A DNA stretch of 64,000 bases from assembly GCF_020536995.1 (NCBI RefSeq), contig NC_068355.1:126547472-126611471 (forward strand), in the 5' to 3' direction. Source of the stretch: Dreissena polymorpha. Taxonomy: Eukaryota > Mollusca > Bivalvia > Myida > Dreissenidae. Both the position numbers and the translations under genes were made by a program. How positions within the stretch are numbered: the first letter of the stretch is position 1; each line of letters opens with the position of its first letter. Below are positions 1 through 11,465 of this stretch, in pieces. Under the pieces are notes generated by a model. It worked only from the letters and a program-made list of their open reading frames with translations, was not told where the DNA came from and did no database searches.

Positions 1-569
1 GTGGAAGAAAAAAGACGGTGGCTAACTCTGTTTTGAAGAACGCCACAAAAAAAATGAACTATATTTATTTCAGAATGTTTTTTTTTCAAATATTCATGCT
101 CTTCACTGCCAAAAGTCTCGGAAAACTAAAATTGACAACATAGAAGGAATGTACTTTATAACTAGGTAATGCTCATTGAATTATTGTAATGTCCGAAACT
201 AATTTACAGAGAAGAAAATGCGATTATAGTTATTATTTTGACATTATTATTAATGTTCAGACGGAAAACCTTTAATATATTCTTACCGAATCACTACCAG
301 ACATTTACTAACATAATGATGGCATCATACAACTGATTTGCTGATTTGCTGCATTAATATATATTTCTCATCATAACAATATTTTTGAAGCGTGTTGGTT
401 TGTTTGCAGAAAGCTTTTCAACGAGTGTGTTACTTAGAAAAGAATGCCAGACATATAATTATTACTTATGGTACTGTTTTCATTGATTTCACTGGCATCA
501 ACTCTTTGAGACGGATAAACATTTTTTAAACACGCGATTTCGTCCGATTAAATTGCGAGAAACAACAGT
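1..569. other. AT-rich intergenic DNA, nothing recognised
   Basis: No reading frame with protein-like composition and no repeat family recognised by eye. It runs up to the LINE remnant. Confidence 0.5.
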
Positions 570-935
570 GCATACATTATCATGAACGGCGAGAAGCTGG
601 AAGAAGTGATCAGCCTAAAGTACTTGGGAGCAATTTTGTCAAAGGAAGACACACTTATCTCCGTAGACTGCTCCGCATCTCCTATATAAAGCACAAGACC
701 AACGAGTGAGTAAGGTACATGACAAGCTTGAGTTGGGCACATAACCAGGCACGACACTCTGTTCAAGACTGTGCAGGGCACGCTAGAGGGAGGTCTCATT
801 CGAAGCCGTACAAAAAGCTTGATGGGAAAGGTTAACTAGTGGACGTCTCTCCCCATCGATGAGCTACTACAGACAAACCTTTAATAGCGGAGGATATCAA
901 TATCGGCTTCCCTCATTTCCATAAACCATGATGAT
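570..935 (+). mobile_element. Decayed 3' end of a non-LTR retrotransposon (LINE)
   Basis: On the plus strand the sequence reads MNGEKLEEVISLKYLGAIL (about 582-638), a hallmark of the region downstream of the reverse-transcriptase core in many animal LINEs. A different frame then reads LRRLLRISYIKHKTNE, and later TVQGTLEGG and WTSLPIDELL. These are the C-terminal blocks of the same type of ORF2 protein. The long stretch normally lying between the first two blocks is missing, so this is a 5'-truncated copy with an internal deletion, frame changes and several stops. It ends in an ATG/ATGATA-rich tract typical of a LINE 3' tail. The clade is uncertain, RTE-like or related. It is non-functional. 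Confidence 0.75.
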
Positions 936-1078
936 GATAATGATGAGTATAGTCAATAGTGTTCTCAACTATAATTAAGCACCTACATGTACTATTAAAC
1001 ATATCTTATTAGCATTTAGAAAAAATATTGTTTCAGAAATCAGATATAACATGTAAATATAGTACGTTTCTTTTACCA

Positions 1079-1324
1079 TGTTAAATTGGGAGGCGGAAAA
1101 CTACAACGGGCGAGGCATGGTCAGGGGTGATAACCCTAAAAAAGGGTTAGAGTAAGGGTTAGGGTTAGGGGTCGGTTAGGGTTAGGGTTGGGTTTAGGCT
1201 AACCCAAACCTTAACCCGACCCCTAACACTAACCCTGACCCTTACCCTAACCCTCTAACCCCCCCCCCTTGCGCAATACCATACCATGCCTCGCCCGTTG
1301 TAGTTTTCCGCCTCCCTGTTAAAT
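1079..1324. mobile_element. 230-bp MITE with 8-bp target duplication and telomere-like interior
   Basis: The element spans 1087-1316 and is flanked by TGTTAAAT on both sides (1079-1086 and 1317-1324). Its terminal inverted repeats are about 33 bp, GGGAGGCGGAAAACTACAAC... on the left and the complement on the right. The middle (about 1130-1260) is degenerate (TTAGGG)n followed by (CCCTAA)n, so the whole element is one palindrome. The 8-bp duplication fits a hAT-type non-autonomous element. It has no coding capacity. Confidence 0.8.
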
Positions 1325-2763
1325 GATAATAAACGTGTGCTTATCCAAAGTACTGTTTTGATCATCCACAGGGTATTGCATATGTATGGCTTTATTGGGT
1401 CATAAAACGAAGACGCAGTCGGCTTTTGCGACAAAGGAATACAAATCGGATGAACTTGTCAGGATTATTATCCAGACACTGCATGGTCACCTTATATTTG
1501 ATCTCCGTCTGAAATTCGACGGGAAGCAGACACGCACGCCAAAGACAACGATTGTCATGATATATTGTGATGGTAATACGCGTGTGTTTTCTCTATTAAG
1601 GATTTTTGAGCTGATTCCAACATAACATTCCTTAAGTTACTTATTTACAATATATTTATTTTATTATTATATGAAAAAAGTAACATGTGAATTAATGTGT
1701 ACATGTTTATGATCGTAGCATTCTGATCATCAGATTTGATGGTGTTAATGAAAAAAGCTAATATTTATGCAAGGGAATAGAACAGCACAGGAACGAACGA
1801 ATTAAGGATGTGTTCATTGGTATTTTTGTACCTTTGGGAAATTGGATTCTTAGACTGTTAAAAAACAAGAGTGATCCAAGTATGTCTCTCTGAATCTCGT
1901 AGTTGTTTGTGAAAGCTCAGTCGACCTATTTGAATAAATGAATTTAAGTATTTGCATATGTCACTCGTAAACATTCAAACCAGTTTTATCGTTGTGTTCT
2001 CCACCTAATGCCAAGTAAATTTTGGTTAAAGCTTTATAAATATTTCTGAATGTGTGAAAGAATTATCAATTTAATATATGCTAAAAATGAGGTATTTTAT
2101 TACAATTGATATTTGAGTACTGTCAACAAAGGTTCGTTTCCATGAGATGGATTTCTATAATCGCCACGCTCAAATAGCAGCTGTTGTAGTGCGTTTTCTA
2201 AATTGCACGTAAAAGAGGAGAAAATCAACCCCCACATGTGAATTGAAAAAGAAAAGCAACTATTATACGGACGACACCGAATAAAAATAGAGTTCCTTTC
2301 ACAATGTGTTACAACCAGACTATTTAAATGATTTGTCGCCACGATTAATTGTGTTCTAACATATGAAATGGTATTTTATTATTTTCAAAATAGTGTTAAA
2401 GTATTAATCGTTTTAAGTTATTTATTACATAATATACAATATGTGTGGCTTCTGATTTGTAGAAATAAAAATAATCAAAAACTGGATATTTGGTACAAGA
2501 TAAGTACATATGAATTTCGCTGAACATATCTATGTTTGTGGACCTTTAACATGTATATACAGCAGCGTTCATATTTAATCAAATTAAGCTGTTTATGTAC
2601 ATTTTCAATAGCATTCACAAGTGTGCATATTTAAACGAAATGGAATTGCTTTCCTTTAACAGGACTGTTTGTGCGCAAGACACCGGGGAAATAAAACGTT
2701 TATTAATATAATGTTATTTTTTTATATTATTATATCAATGACTCTTTTGCATTTTTACACGGC
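1325..2763. other. Gene-poor stretch before the tandem unit
   Basis: A 79-codon open frame at 1386-1625 follows a plausible splice acceptor (ATCCACAG just upstream), but its product matches no family I know and has no clear domain. The rest is AT-rich without recognisable features. Confidence 0.4.
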
Positions 2764-3559
2764 ACATTCAACTGAAGTTAAAACATTTACAAACGCAAGG
2801 CTTATGCTTATTTCATTTTCTTGGATTTAAAAAGGAAAACAACAAATCATATAAAAAATATCTAACATATTAACAATTTTTAATGAAAATTAATCGATTT
2901 ATCATAAAACATTAAACAGTTTTAAACAACTTAAACTGCTGACTTCATAAAGGTCAATATCCCGTGGCACCAAAATTGCATTTACATATGGTATTAATCT
3001 AGCGATTTCGTCATGTTGAAAGTTGTATATTCTTTCTATGGCAAATTTACAAAATTCATACACTGTAAGAATTTCGCTTTATCTTTAACGTTGCGTGTCT
3101 TTAGTATGTAAAACAAATGTTCAAACTGTGACATAAATGTTGAGAGTGCTTGTCTTTCAATCACATGTATATTGTTTTTGTTCACTGTGTATGGCGGTAT
3201 GAAGACGCATATTACGTCTAATTGCTGCTACATAATACCGCTGTCATTACGGAAATGTTGCGCTAGAAAAAAAGACATATTGCTACCCATAAAACATGTA
3301 TTAAGACATTAAGTATCATATTTAGGTCAAAATTGACTTTCGAAATTGTATGGTTAGATGCTATGCCCTATATTTCATTACAATCAGCACTGTGCGTCTC
3401 ACTACCTTATGTTTTATTGTAAAATTAATGTCATGAAACATTTTCAACATTTTTAAACACACGTTCAACTTGTGTACTGATTACCTTTTGCAGAAAATTT
3501 AAAGGATTGAGAAATTACAATAAGCCCAATCCCTGCGTTTCAAATGTATTATTGCCTTG

Positions 3560-3655
3560 GTTTGAGAAAACTGTGCTAAATGCATGTACGTTGTCTTCCC
3601 AGTTTAGCCTTGCAGTTAGCACAGGCCAATTGGGGGCGACACTTTTATGCACTTG
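3560..3655. repeat. Fragment of the palindromic AGCCTGTGC repeat (copy A)
   Basis: Contains GAGAAAACTGTGCTAAATGC, CCCAGTTTAGCC and GCACAGGCC. These are degraded pieces of the palindromic element seen more fully at 21814-22132. The same fragment lies in copy B near 34878-34975. Confidence 0.5.
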
Positions 3656-4497
3656 TTCGCATATCGGAGATATATTCTTATTCGAAATAAGGCGACATTT
3701 AACGCCCATGCCATTTGTCTAAATTTCCCAGAACATTGACTTATCCAGAATATTGCAATCCTTGTACTACGAACAGAAGTCAATCAGTCGTTAATGTATC
3801 AATTTTGCTCTTTGGCGATGGCTTTCGCTTGCTAGTTGCGGCACTTACTTTAATACACTTCATTACGTTTAAGGCCATTTCATGATCTAATGAGCCATTA
3901 ATGTTAAAACACTCTAAAAAGCCTTTTAGATTTAATTTTTTTCTTCACATATTTTCTATTTTCATGGTTATGTGCATTAAAAATCGAGGAAAAAAAAATC
4001 ATCAAATCATTAAACATTTCAGGCATTCAAAGATATAACCGTCAATGTGTCTACCCATTTTGCATCTTAACCATTCGATTACAATATTAACTCTTATGAT
4101 CCTTACTATTGACAAAGCAAAACTAATTTGGTATTTATTTCTACATAAAAGCCTTATATATGCATGCATAGTACCAAATGCGGAGTTACAAGTGGAATAC
4201 ATACAATATCAACACACATCCCGTGTATGAGCTAGTCTCAGCAGTCCGTAACAGACCTAACTGGCGAAGAATCCCTCAATTCTTCATAATGGAGTAAGGA
4301 AGTGTTTTTTATTTAATATTGAAACAATAACATAAACTGCAAAGAATACCCCCCCCCCTACGCACACATACATATCTTTTACATTCTTAACAGAAACTAA
4401 ATTCAGGTGTAACATTCTGGATTATTCAGTGTATTTGCCGCCAACAACATAATGGTTTTTATAGTCTCTGCTTCTTACCCAATACATTCATAACATA

Positions 4498-4858
4498 TCA
4501 TAAGGCCTCGATCGTGGTCCAAGTATGCATCATGACTGTATGACGAAAGTTGCGGATAGGCGGGTGTAGATTACAGTCGCATAAAATTGCAAAACAGATA
4601 CCGCATTGTGTGTGGAACCCACCGCCGTCATTGAGGATGGCATTGTCAAATAATGTATTGGTTAACACCAAAAGCATCAACGTTTGTACATTTTTTAGCT
4701 GTAAATGACACAGAAACTGTGATAAGACCCCAATTTGCAGGTATGGAAACAACGTGGAATTCACCTTTAAGATATTCCAATTTATCTTTTATAAAGATAA
4801 ACAGGGTACTTGAACAATGTTGACAAATGATCCTAACTTTTTCTCCTGGCCACTGCAT
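4498..4858 (-). pseudogene. Broken C1q-domain fragment (copy A)
   Basis: On the minus strand one frame reads SVSFTAKKCTNVDAFGVNQ and the adjacent frame continues IFDNAILNDGGGFHTQCGIC. Together these match the first third of the C1q fold and align with VAFTAVKV and VVLNDGGGYHANHG of the intact C1q gene in the same unit. The frame changes between the two blocks, and downstream C1q strands are not readable. No signal peptide or upstream exon was found. It is probably a dead paralogue of the gene at 10243-11465, in the same orientation. Confidence 0.7.
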
Positions 4859-4944
4859 AGTTCCTTAAATTGAGTTAGCGTTTATTCGTTTGTATAGAAT
4901 ATAAGGAACTTGGCCTAAATTATATTTTATTATCATACATTTAT

Positions 4945-5485
4945 TATGCGCCCCCAAAATTTTTGGGGGAGCTTATAGTCGCCGCTTCGTCTGTCCGTGC
5001 GTGTGTCCGTCCGTCCGTGCACAATTTTTGTCAGGGCTATTTCTCAGTAATTAATGACCGGAATTCAATTACACTTTATGGGAAGCTTCACTACAAAGAG
5101 GAGATGTGCATATTATCAGCCGGTTCTGGTCGGATGATTTTTTACAGTGTTATGGCCCTTTGAAATTTTCCATTAACTGTACATATAGTGCAATTCTTGT
5201 CCGGGCTATTTCTCCCCAACTACTGACTGGAATTCAATGAAGCTTTATGGGAATCTTAACTACCTTGAGGAGATGCGCATGTTATTTGTGGGTTCTTGTT
5301 AAATGATTTATTTAGAGAGTTATGGCCCTTTGAAATTTTTAAGTTGCTGAACTATCCATCGTATTATTTTGTCCGAAGTTATGCCCTTCAAGACGTTTCC
5401 TTTTATCTGAATATATAGTGCAATATTGTGACATAAACAACCTTTTGGGAGCATCACCCGTCTCCGACGGTTTCTTGTTCTATCA
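4945..5485. repeat. Bivalve 'GCGCCCCCAAAATTTTTGGG' repeat (copy A)
   Basis: Begins TATGCGCCCCCAAAATTTTT, runs through a GTCTGTCCGTGCG tract, and contains two ~165-bp related subunits, each with GGGCTATTTCTC and ending TTATGGCCCTTTGAAATTTT. It ends near GACGGTTTCTTGTTC. An open frame across it is fortuitous. Confidence 0.6.
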
Positions 5486-6186
5486 GAAATGGAAATATTT
5501 AATAAGCTGGACCTTTAATTTAATAAGTGGTGTTAATAAATCGCTTGAATGAAATATCCACTATATTCTTACTAATATTTGCATTTGTTTTGCGTAATTA
5601 TGGCTTCTTGTTTCACTTCTTTATATTCTAGTAAGATGCCATAATACTAATTCCGTATGTGTGCTTAGACGTTTGTTGTGGCATTGCTGCGTTTTAGTTC
5701 CTGACTTAAGGTAGATTGCAGCCTAATGATCACGATGCCTAACCAATACGGATAAAACCTGAAACTGTTGTGCGTTTCTAGCTAATACACAAAACGGCAC
5801 CGGATCATATCAGAAAATAATGATAATGTTTTTAGTGTTTTCTTTTATTTTCAAGATTCTTTTCTTTAAGTTATAATTTTTCACCAAACCAATATTCCAC
5901 GGATCAAATAAGTCAATCATTCGGTAAATTTTATAATCGTACTCAGTAACAAAAGCGTCTATTTGCAGTGGGAACCTAAATTGCCCAACAGTTCATGCAC
6001 CAAACCTATGGAAACGGACGTAAAATACAAGTATTCGTCCATATAAATAATGAAAATCAAACTTCTAAGCTAGTTTCCTGATGAAAAAGGAAAAATTATT
6101 ATCGGACATCATTGAGATAATGAATGAAGGTTTAGTTTGTAGAAAAACAAGTATTTTATATGTTTCTTGTAGGCATTACTATTGCC
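5486..6186. other. Intergenic, nothing recognised (copy A)
   Basis: AT-rich, no protein-like frame or repeat identified. The matching copy B interval is 36806-37507. Confidence 0.4.
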
Positions 6187-6478
6187 AAGCAATATATGTC
6201 CCCTACCGGCTCCACCATTGTCAGCATTTTTTATATATATATTTGTTGCCATAGCAACCAGAATTCTTGGCGTATGTACATAATGAAAAGACGTGCATAA
6301 TCGCCATATTGCCATCTGACCATGTTTCAAGTTTCATGAAAAAATATGAAGAACTTTTAAAGTTATCGCAGGATCCAGAAAAGTGTGACAGACATACGGA
6401 CATATAAACAGACAGACTCAAAGACCGACGCACAGAGCGCAAAACATAAGTCCCCTCCGGTGAAACCGGTAGGGAACA
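6187..6478. repeat. Interspersed repeat with CCGGTAGGG ends (copy A)
   Basis: Starts GTCCCCTACCGGC and ends GAAACCGGTAGGGAAC, so the ends are inverted. It contains an AGACAGACTC/CATACGGACAT tract typical of bivalve dispersed repeats. Open frames in it are shadows. Confidence 0.5.
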
Positions 6479-6882
6479 ATAAACATAAGTATAGTACGTT
6501 TAAATAATATATTGGATAATGTTGATATGGTAAACATTTAAAGCATTTCTTCAGTTTAGATTGTTACATGAATGGGTCTGTTATTTGTCGTCCCTCAGCC
6601 CCAGAACACTATCTAAATGCATGAAAATGCCATGACTTTACCCTGAATAAGATTATTTATACTAGGCATTACATATTGCAAATTGTATTGGTTCTTACAA
6701 ATTGTTGCGTAGAACACATGCTATTGTAGAACGACCTTTTCATCAATGATATTTATATCATATAACAACCCTTTGTATATAATTGCAATACTGACGACAG
6801 ATAACAAATAATGCACACATTGTAAGATAACTTTAACTGTCCTTAGTGCAACAAAGCATATCAGTACTTCTCTAACCTTTCA

Positions 6883-7047
6883 ATGCATATGTGTAGAAAG
6901 TTGGAATCACACAAGTGTGATAAGTGTGGACACATGTTCAAGACCAAACGCTACCGTCGAGAACACGTGAAGGCTCATGATAACCATGAACAACATAATT
7001 GCTTTGTGTGTGGAATTTTTTACAAATATATCATGGCAGGAGTATAA
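6883..7047 (+). CDS. 54-codon ORF with a C2H2 zinc finger (copy A), gene fragment
   Basis: The frame from ATG 6883 to TAA 7047 encodes one complete C2H2 finger. HKCDKCGHMF is followed by REHVKAH, giving C-x2-C-x12-H-x3-H at residues 12-32. A second CxxC (NCFVC) starts another finger, which the stop truncates. A finger pair of this kind would bind DNA or RNA in the nucleus if it is part of a larger gene. No upstream finger exons were recognised, so this is more likely an isolated exon or the remains of a multi-finger gene than a working 54-aa protein. The frame is unchanged in copy B. Confidence 0.5.
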   Translation: MHMCRKLESHKCDKCGHMFKTKRYRREHVKAHDNHEQHNCFVCGIFYKYIMAGV

Positions 7048-7850
7048 TCAATAAATGTGTTCATAAGTAGCTTCCTAACACAGTATGGCAGACAAGAATT
7101 GAACTTATCAAAAACCACTGTACCCGTTGTTGAAGCTTGTAAAAAGATTTTTGCGTCAAAATTTAAGGTGGGCTTTAGAAACCAAATAAGAATTATAATT
7201 TGTGTTGTACATTGTTATTTTGTACAGATTTTGTTGAAGTCTGTCAAGGCCAATGCAACTGATATTATAGAGATTTAGTTCAATAATGTTTGGAAATATA
7301 AAATGATTATATGCATTTGGGAAGACCGAATCATTCATCACTCTTAGGAAAGTAGCGAAACTGTTCGGACAGTGGTATAAAGTGTACTACTTGTTGGAAT
7401 CCTGTATTTATCGAGTTCCATAGTTATTTTTTATACTGTTGGTAGACTGTGTTGATAAACAAATATTAAAAATATTTCAATATAAATACATAAGATCCAT
7501 TATCTTGTCATGTTTAATATGAACCTTATTTATTGTTACCATTTAAGACATCTTTTAATTTTAAATGGCATAAATTGTATGCACTCTTTAATATTTTAAT
7601 TATAGCTTTTTCATTTCTCAATATATTTAATTAATTTGATAAAATATTTGAAAAAAAAAAGATTTGAGTAAATAAAAAGAGTTTCACTATTAGGAAAAAG
7701 TCTATGATTTGAAGTAAAATGTTACATTCTTGAATTTTATTTGTACTAAAATGAGATAAAACAAGGGACAAAATTGTCACAAAACCACAAAACGTTTTAC
7801 AAAAAAAAACAACAAAAACCGTCAGATTTCAAGGAGACAATTCAAAATGT
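7048..7850. other. AT-rich intergenic (copy A)
   Basis: A 73-codon open frame at 7057-7278 follows the finger ORF, but its product is not recognisable. The rest is poly-A/T rich with no features seen. Confidence 0.4.
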
Positions 7851-8377
7851 GCAGTGTTACCCCCTTTTTAAATTCACTCTATTTTTACTCGATGCGACCT
7901 TGATTTAAATTTGAAAAAAAAATCTGATGAAGGGAGACAACTCAATATGTGAATTGTTACTGATTTCATAGTTACTCCCTTGTTTCAAAGTCAATCTATT
8001 TTTAGTTGTGGCGACCTTGACCTTGGAGATATCGACGTAATTCTTTCGCGCGACACACCGTCCAATGATGGTGAACACATGTGCCAAATGATTTTTTTAA
8101 ATCTCACAATGAACGACATAGTTATTGCCCGGACAAGCTCATTGATGGCCATTTTTGACCTTTGAACTAAAAGTGTGAATTTGACCTTGGATATATCGAC
8201 GTAAATCTTTCGCGCGACACACCGTCCAATGATGGTGAACAAATGTGCCTAATGATTTAAAAATCTCACAATGAACGAAAACGTTATGGCTCGGACAACC
8301 TTGTTTCGCCCGCCAGCCCGCCCGCCCGCCGACATTCGCCAATCTAATAACCAGGTTTTTCCTTCGAAAACCTGGTT
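7850..8377. repeat. Bivalve dispersed repeat with duplicated subunits and terminal hairpin (copy A)
   Basis: Holds two related ~190-bp subunits, each with GACCTTGGA...TATCGACGTAA, TTTCGCGCGACACACCGTCC and AATGATGGTGAACA. It ends in a G/C tract (CGCCCGCCCGCCG) and a perfect hairpin, AACCAGGTTTT...AAAACCTGGTT (about 8351-8377). Overlapping open frames on both strands are shadows. Confidence 0.6.
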
Positions 8378-8884
8378 AAAAAAGCACATGTTGTTTTTAA
8401 AACTTGCTGAAAAGCACGTTATCATCTGTATATGTATCAAGTGATTTCGTGTATTATCCGGTGTCGTGTTTCCGGAATTTATTCGATGCCAGTATTTTAT
8501 GGTTTCGTCTTTTATCCGGTGCCGTGAAATCAATATGCGACCCTTTTAAAACGCAAAATGCTCATGTTTTGATGTTGCCTGTTATGTTCTATGAATATAT
8601 TATACATCTAAATGATTCTTACAACATTATAAAGTAGAAGTAGTATTTTTGTTTCTCTCCAGCTACAAAAAAGCAAGTATTTTTTAACTATTTCATGACT
8701 ATGAGATAGTTATGGTTCATTTATTTTCGTATGGAATTATGAAGTAAACCATGAACTGAAATACCACGATGTTCCGGGAGCAATAGTATTTGGCATACCT
8801 ACGTGGTGTTGTTGCCATGCTTACTTCCAATACAAGGCACATCCTGTATTTCGCCTTGTTTATTTTCTGATTTTATCCGGTGCC

Positions 8885-9090
8885 GTTTCGCGTATAAGCT
8901 AATCAGCAGGCCGCAAAGGCTACTCAGGGAAGACACTTTCCGCCTAAACTGGATTAACTTTCTCTTAACTAAAAATACCATAAAAGCGGTAAGTGTCGTC
9001 CCTGATTAGCCTGTGCGGCCTGCACAGGCTAATCTTTGACGACACTTTACACGCATGCATTAAACCCCCTTTTCACAGAGCACGTCTAAA
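8885..9090. mobile_element. Palindromic MITE-like repeat, partial (copy A)
   Basis: Contains GACACTTTCCGCCTAAACTG, TACCATAAAAGCGGTAAGTG, CCTGATTAGCCTGTGCGGCC and an end reading CATGCATTAAACCCC...CACAGAGCA. It is the same family as 21814-22132 and 27311-27451. Confidence 0.6.
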
Positions 9091-10242
9091 TACATATCTT
9101 TCAACAGATTTCAGAAAAAGTGTACAACGTCTTTAAATCATTGTAGAAAAAGTGTCTTGTGAGTTATATCTATGTATTTGAATCAGGTGTAATTTTGAAA
9201 AAAAATGATGCCTTTGAACGAATTACTGATGACGACTTCAGTACGTGTGTCGAAAAAATATGTCATGAAAAATATCATATAATAAAAATAATAACATCTT
9301 TGAAAAACAATGATACGGTTTCTTCTAAAGCGCCACCTATGATTCAATTTAACCGGCAGCAACATTGTCAATACTATATGGACCGATGAGTACCTTTAAA
9401 ATTGATTATGATTTTAACTGTGTTCATATCATTGTTAACATGTATATCATCATTTCACTTCATGATTACCTTATCGCAAATAATGTGACATTTTTTATCT
9501 AGTTTAAGCTTGTGTTAATTCAAAATCACTAGTAAGCACGTTTACAGATTGTACTCCTTATTACCTTTATTTAATAAGCATGGCTTTTTATCAAAAAGTA
9601 TAATTTGCTTTTGATCGCATACATTGTCACTGTCTGGTCGTCGTATTTACACTACGTGTTAATTTAAATTATAAGAATGGTGGTTTTGCCATGTTCTAAA
9701 ACTTACAGTACAAGCTATGAGTTGGAAAAGGAAGCCGTTTATACATGTACACTTGGTCTTTTCTTATCTATTTATCTATTCACCATTGTTGAATATGTTA
9801 ACATATGCAAATTTGTAAGATCTCTTGTATGTGATCAGTCATGAACTGTCGCGTTTACAAACTTGGGAATTGAAATTGCAAGCTTTTATTAATTACACGT
9901 GTATGAAGTTATAAATATCTCCCATAAAGTTGAATTGTGTATAAGTGTTTTGCCTTCTAATAGTAGCATAGAGAGAATATAATGCCCCACTCAAGTGCAA
10001 TAGTCGTTTAAGTTAACTTCTAAAACACATTAAAGTATACAACCAAGCACAGCTTCTTAAAAAAGTGTGTATGTGTGTTATTTATGCCTCAAATTAGAAA
10101 TTAAATCTTCATAAGCAGCATTTGTACGGCGAAAGTTAGCAAGGGGAACGGTCTACCAATCGTCCTTTAAAATTAATGGAACATTGTACAAGGTGAGAAC
10201 AAAACAAATAAACATGCAAACTGTGGTTTTGTAAGGTTACAG
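9091..10242. other. Intergenic, 3' of the C1q gene (copy A)
   Basis: An open frame at 9159-9389 is not recognisable and is shortened in copy B by a single-base difference, which argues against coding. Nothing else was seen. Confidence 0.4.
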
Positions 10243-11465
10243 TTAATGAAGAAGGACACCAGAAAAAGAGTAGTAATAGCCGCCGTAAACGCTTTGGGAT
10301 CCGCTGTCTTTATTTTCCAACCAAACCTCATCTCCCTCCGTAATTTTGAGCACAAGAGTCATTGCACACTGCTCCCACTGATTAGTACATTGGACCTTTG
10401 CCATCACTCGGCCATTGTGCATCAAGCCAACTCGAATGTCTACCGCCGAGAGCAGAAACGACGTTGTGAACAAATAATATCCGCTGACTAGTGCAATGAA
10501 GACGCCGTGGTTTGCGTGGTAGCCACCTCCGTCGTTGAGAACAACACTTTCAAAGTCGATGTTTTGATTAACTCCGATTCCATCTTGATTGATAACTTTT
10601 ACTGCAGTAAAGGCAACTGGATTTGCGACCATACCTTGGCGTGCCGTTCGTTGAACGTTGTCGGCAATAGCTTTATACAATAGAGTAAACACGATTATAA
10701 TACAAAAAATATATCGAATAAATATGGCTTGCAAAATTTAACATAATAACAATGAGCATTAAACAGGATAATTACTAAAGCTTTGATGGGGTACTTATGC
10801 CCACAAAACAAAACATATTCTCACTTCCATTAGTTGTCCTGGCAGATCTATCAATATCCTGTGTTAACAATATCCTTGTTGATTTCTGATCACCGGTATA
10901 ATTGTTGTGAATTCCTTGTTGTTGTGGCAATAAATCATGTTTGGGTGTCATGGGTTTCACTGGCGTTAAGCTTTCTTCTCTCTGAATGCCGTGAATAATC
11001 CGTTTCAGTTCCTTTATTTCCTCTGACTGTTCTTGCAACTTCACCTCTTGAAGCCTGATATTCTCTGTCTGTTGTGCATCTACAAAAACAATTTTTTTAA
11101 TGATAAGATCTGCGTTGTAGAAAATGTAATTTCATTGTAGAAATATATTAAGTTTTAAGTCTTTTAAAGGGCATTTGACTCATACATTTTTGTCAATGTA
11201 TGTGATATTGAACATGTACAAGGGAATTTTTATTCAGTCATATACATTAGACGCATTCAGGAATTAAGTAAATGTGGTACAGTTCACACGGTAATATAGG
11301 GCATAAAGAGTATAGATTTAAAGAAAAGACCAAACAACTAGAGTTACCTGTTTTTAAAAGTGATAACACTGCGGCTTCTAAAAGCGCCAAACGCGAATAG
11401 AGATCAACCTCCGCAAAAAGGCTTTTAGGACACAATAGCAATATTAAGATGCCACGTATGTTCAT
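10243..11465 (-). CDS. Secreted coiled-coil/C1q-domain protein, three exons (copy A)
   Basis: Minus-strand exons are 11465-11348, 11079-10825 and 10670-10243. Donors CAG|GTAAC and GAA|GTGAG and acceptors TTGTAG| and TAAAG| keep phase 1 at both junctions and give 266 codons. Residues 1-18 are a signal peptide (MNIRGILILLLCPKSLFA). Residues about 46-72 form a coiled coil (LQEVKLQEQSEEIKELKR) that probably trimerises the protein. Residues 80-130 are a polar linker. Residues 142-266 are a C1q domain: VAFTAVKV, VVLNDGGGYHANHGVF, SGYYLFTTSFLL, MTLVLKITEGDEVWLENK, and the closing GGYYYSFSGVLLH. There is no collagen stretch. In bivalves such proteins are a large family of secreted pattern-recognition lectins; the ligand here is unknown. 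The start was chosen as the only ATG giving a signal peptide. All key C1q positions look intact. Confidence 0.85.

Noticed and set aside
1130-1265. True telomere or chromosome-end fusion
   Set aside because: The repeat is short, degenerate and enclosed in a 230-bp element with inverted ends and an 8-bp target duplication.
4963-5163. Plus-strand frame starting MGELIVAASS
   Set aside because: It lies in the dispersed GCGCCCCC repeat. Such frames recur wherever the repeat occurs and have no protein family.
9159-9389. 76-codon open frame with charged composition
   Set aside because: A one-base difference in copy B breaks it, and there is no recognisable family.
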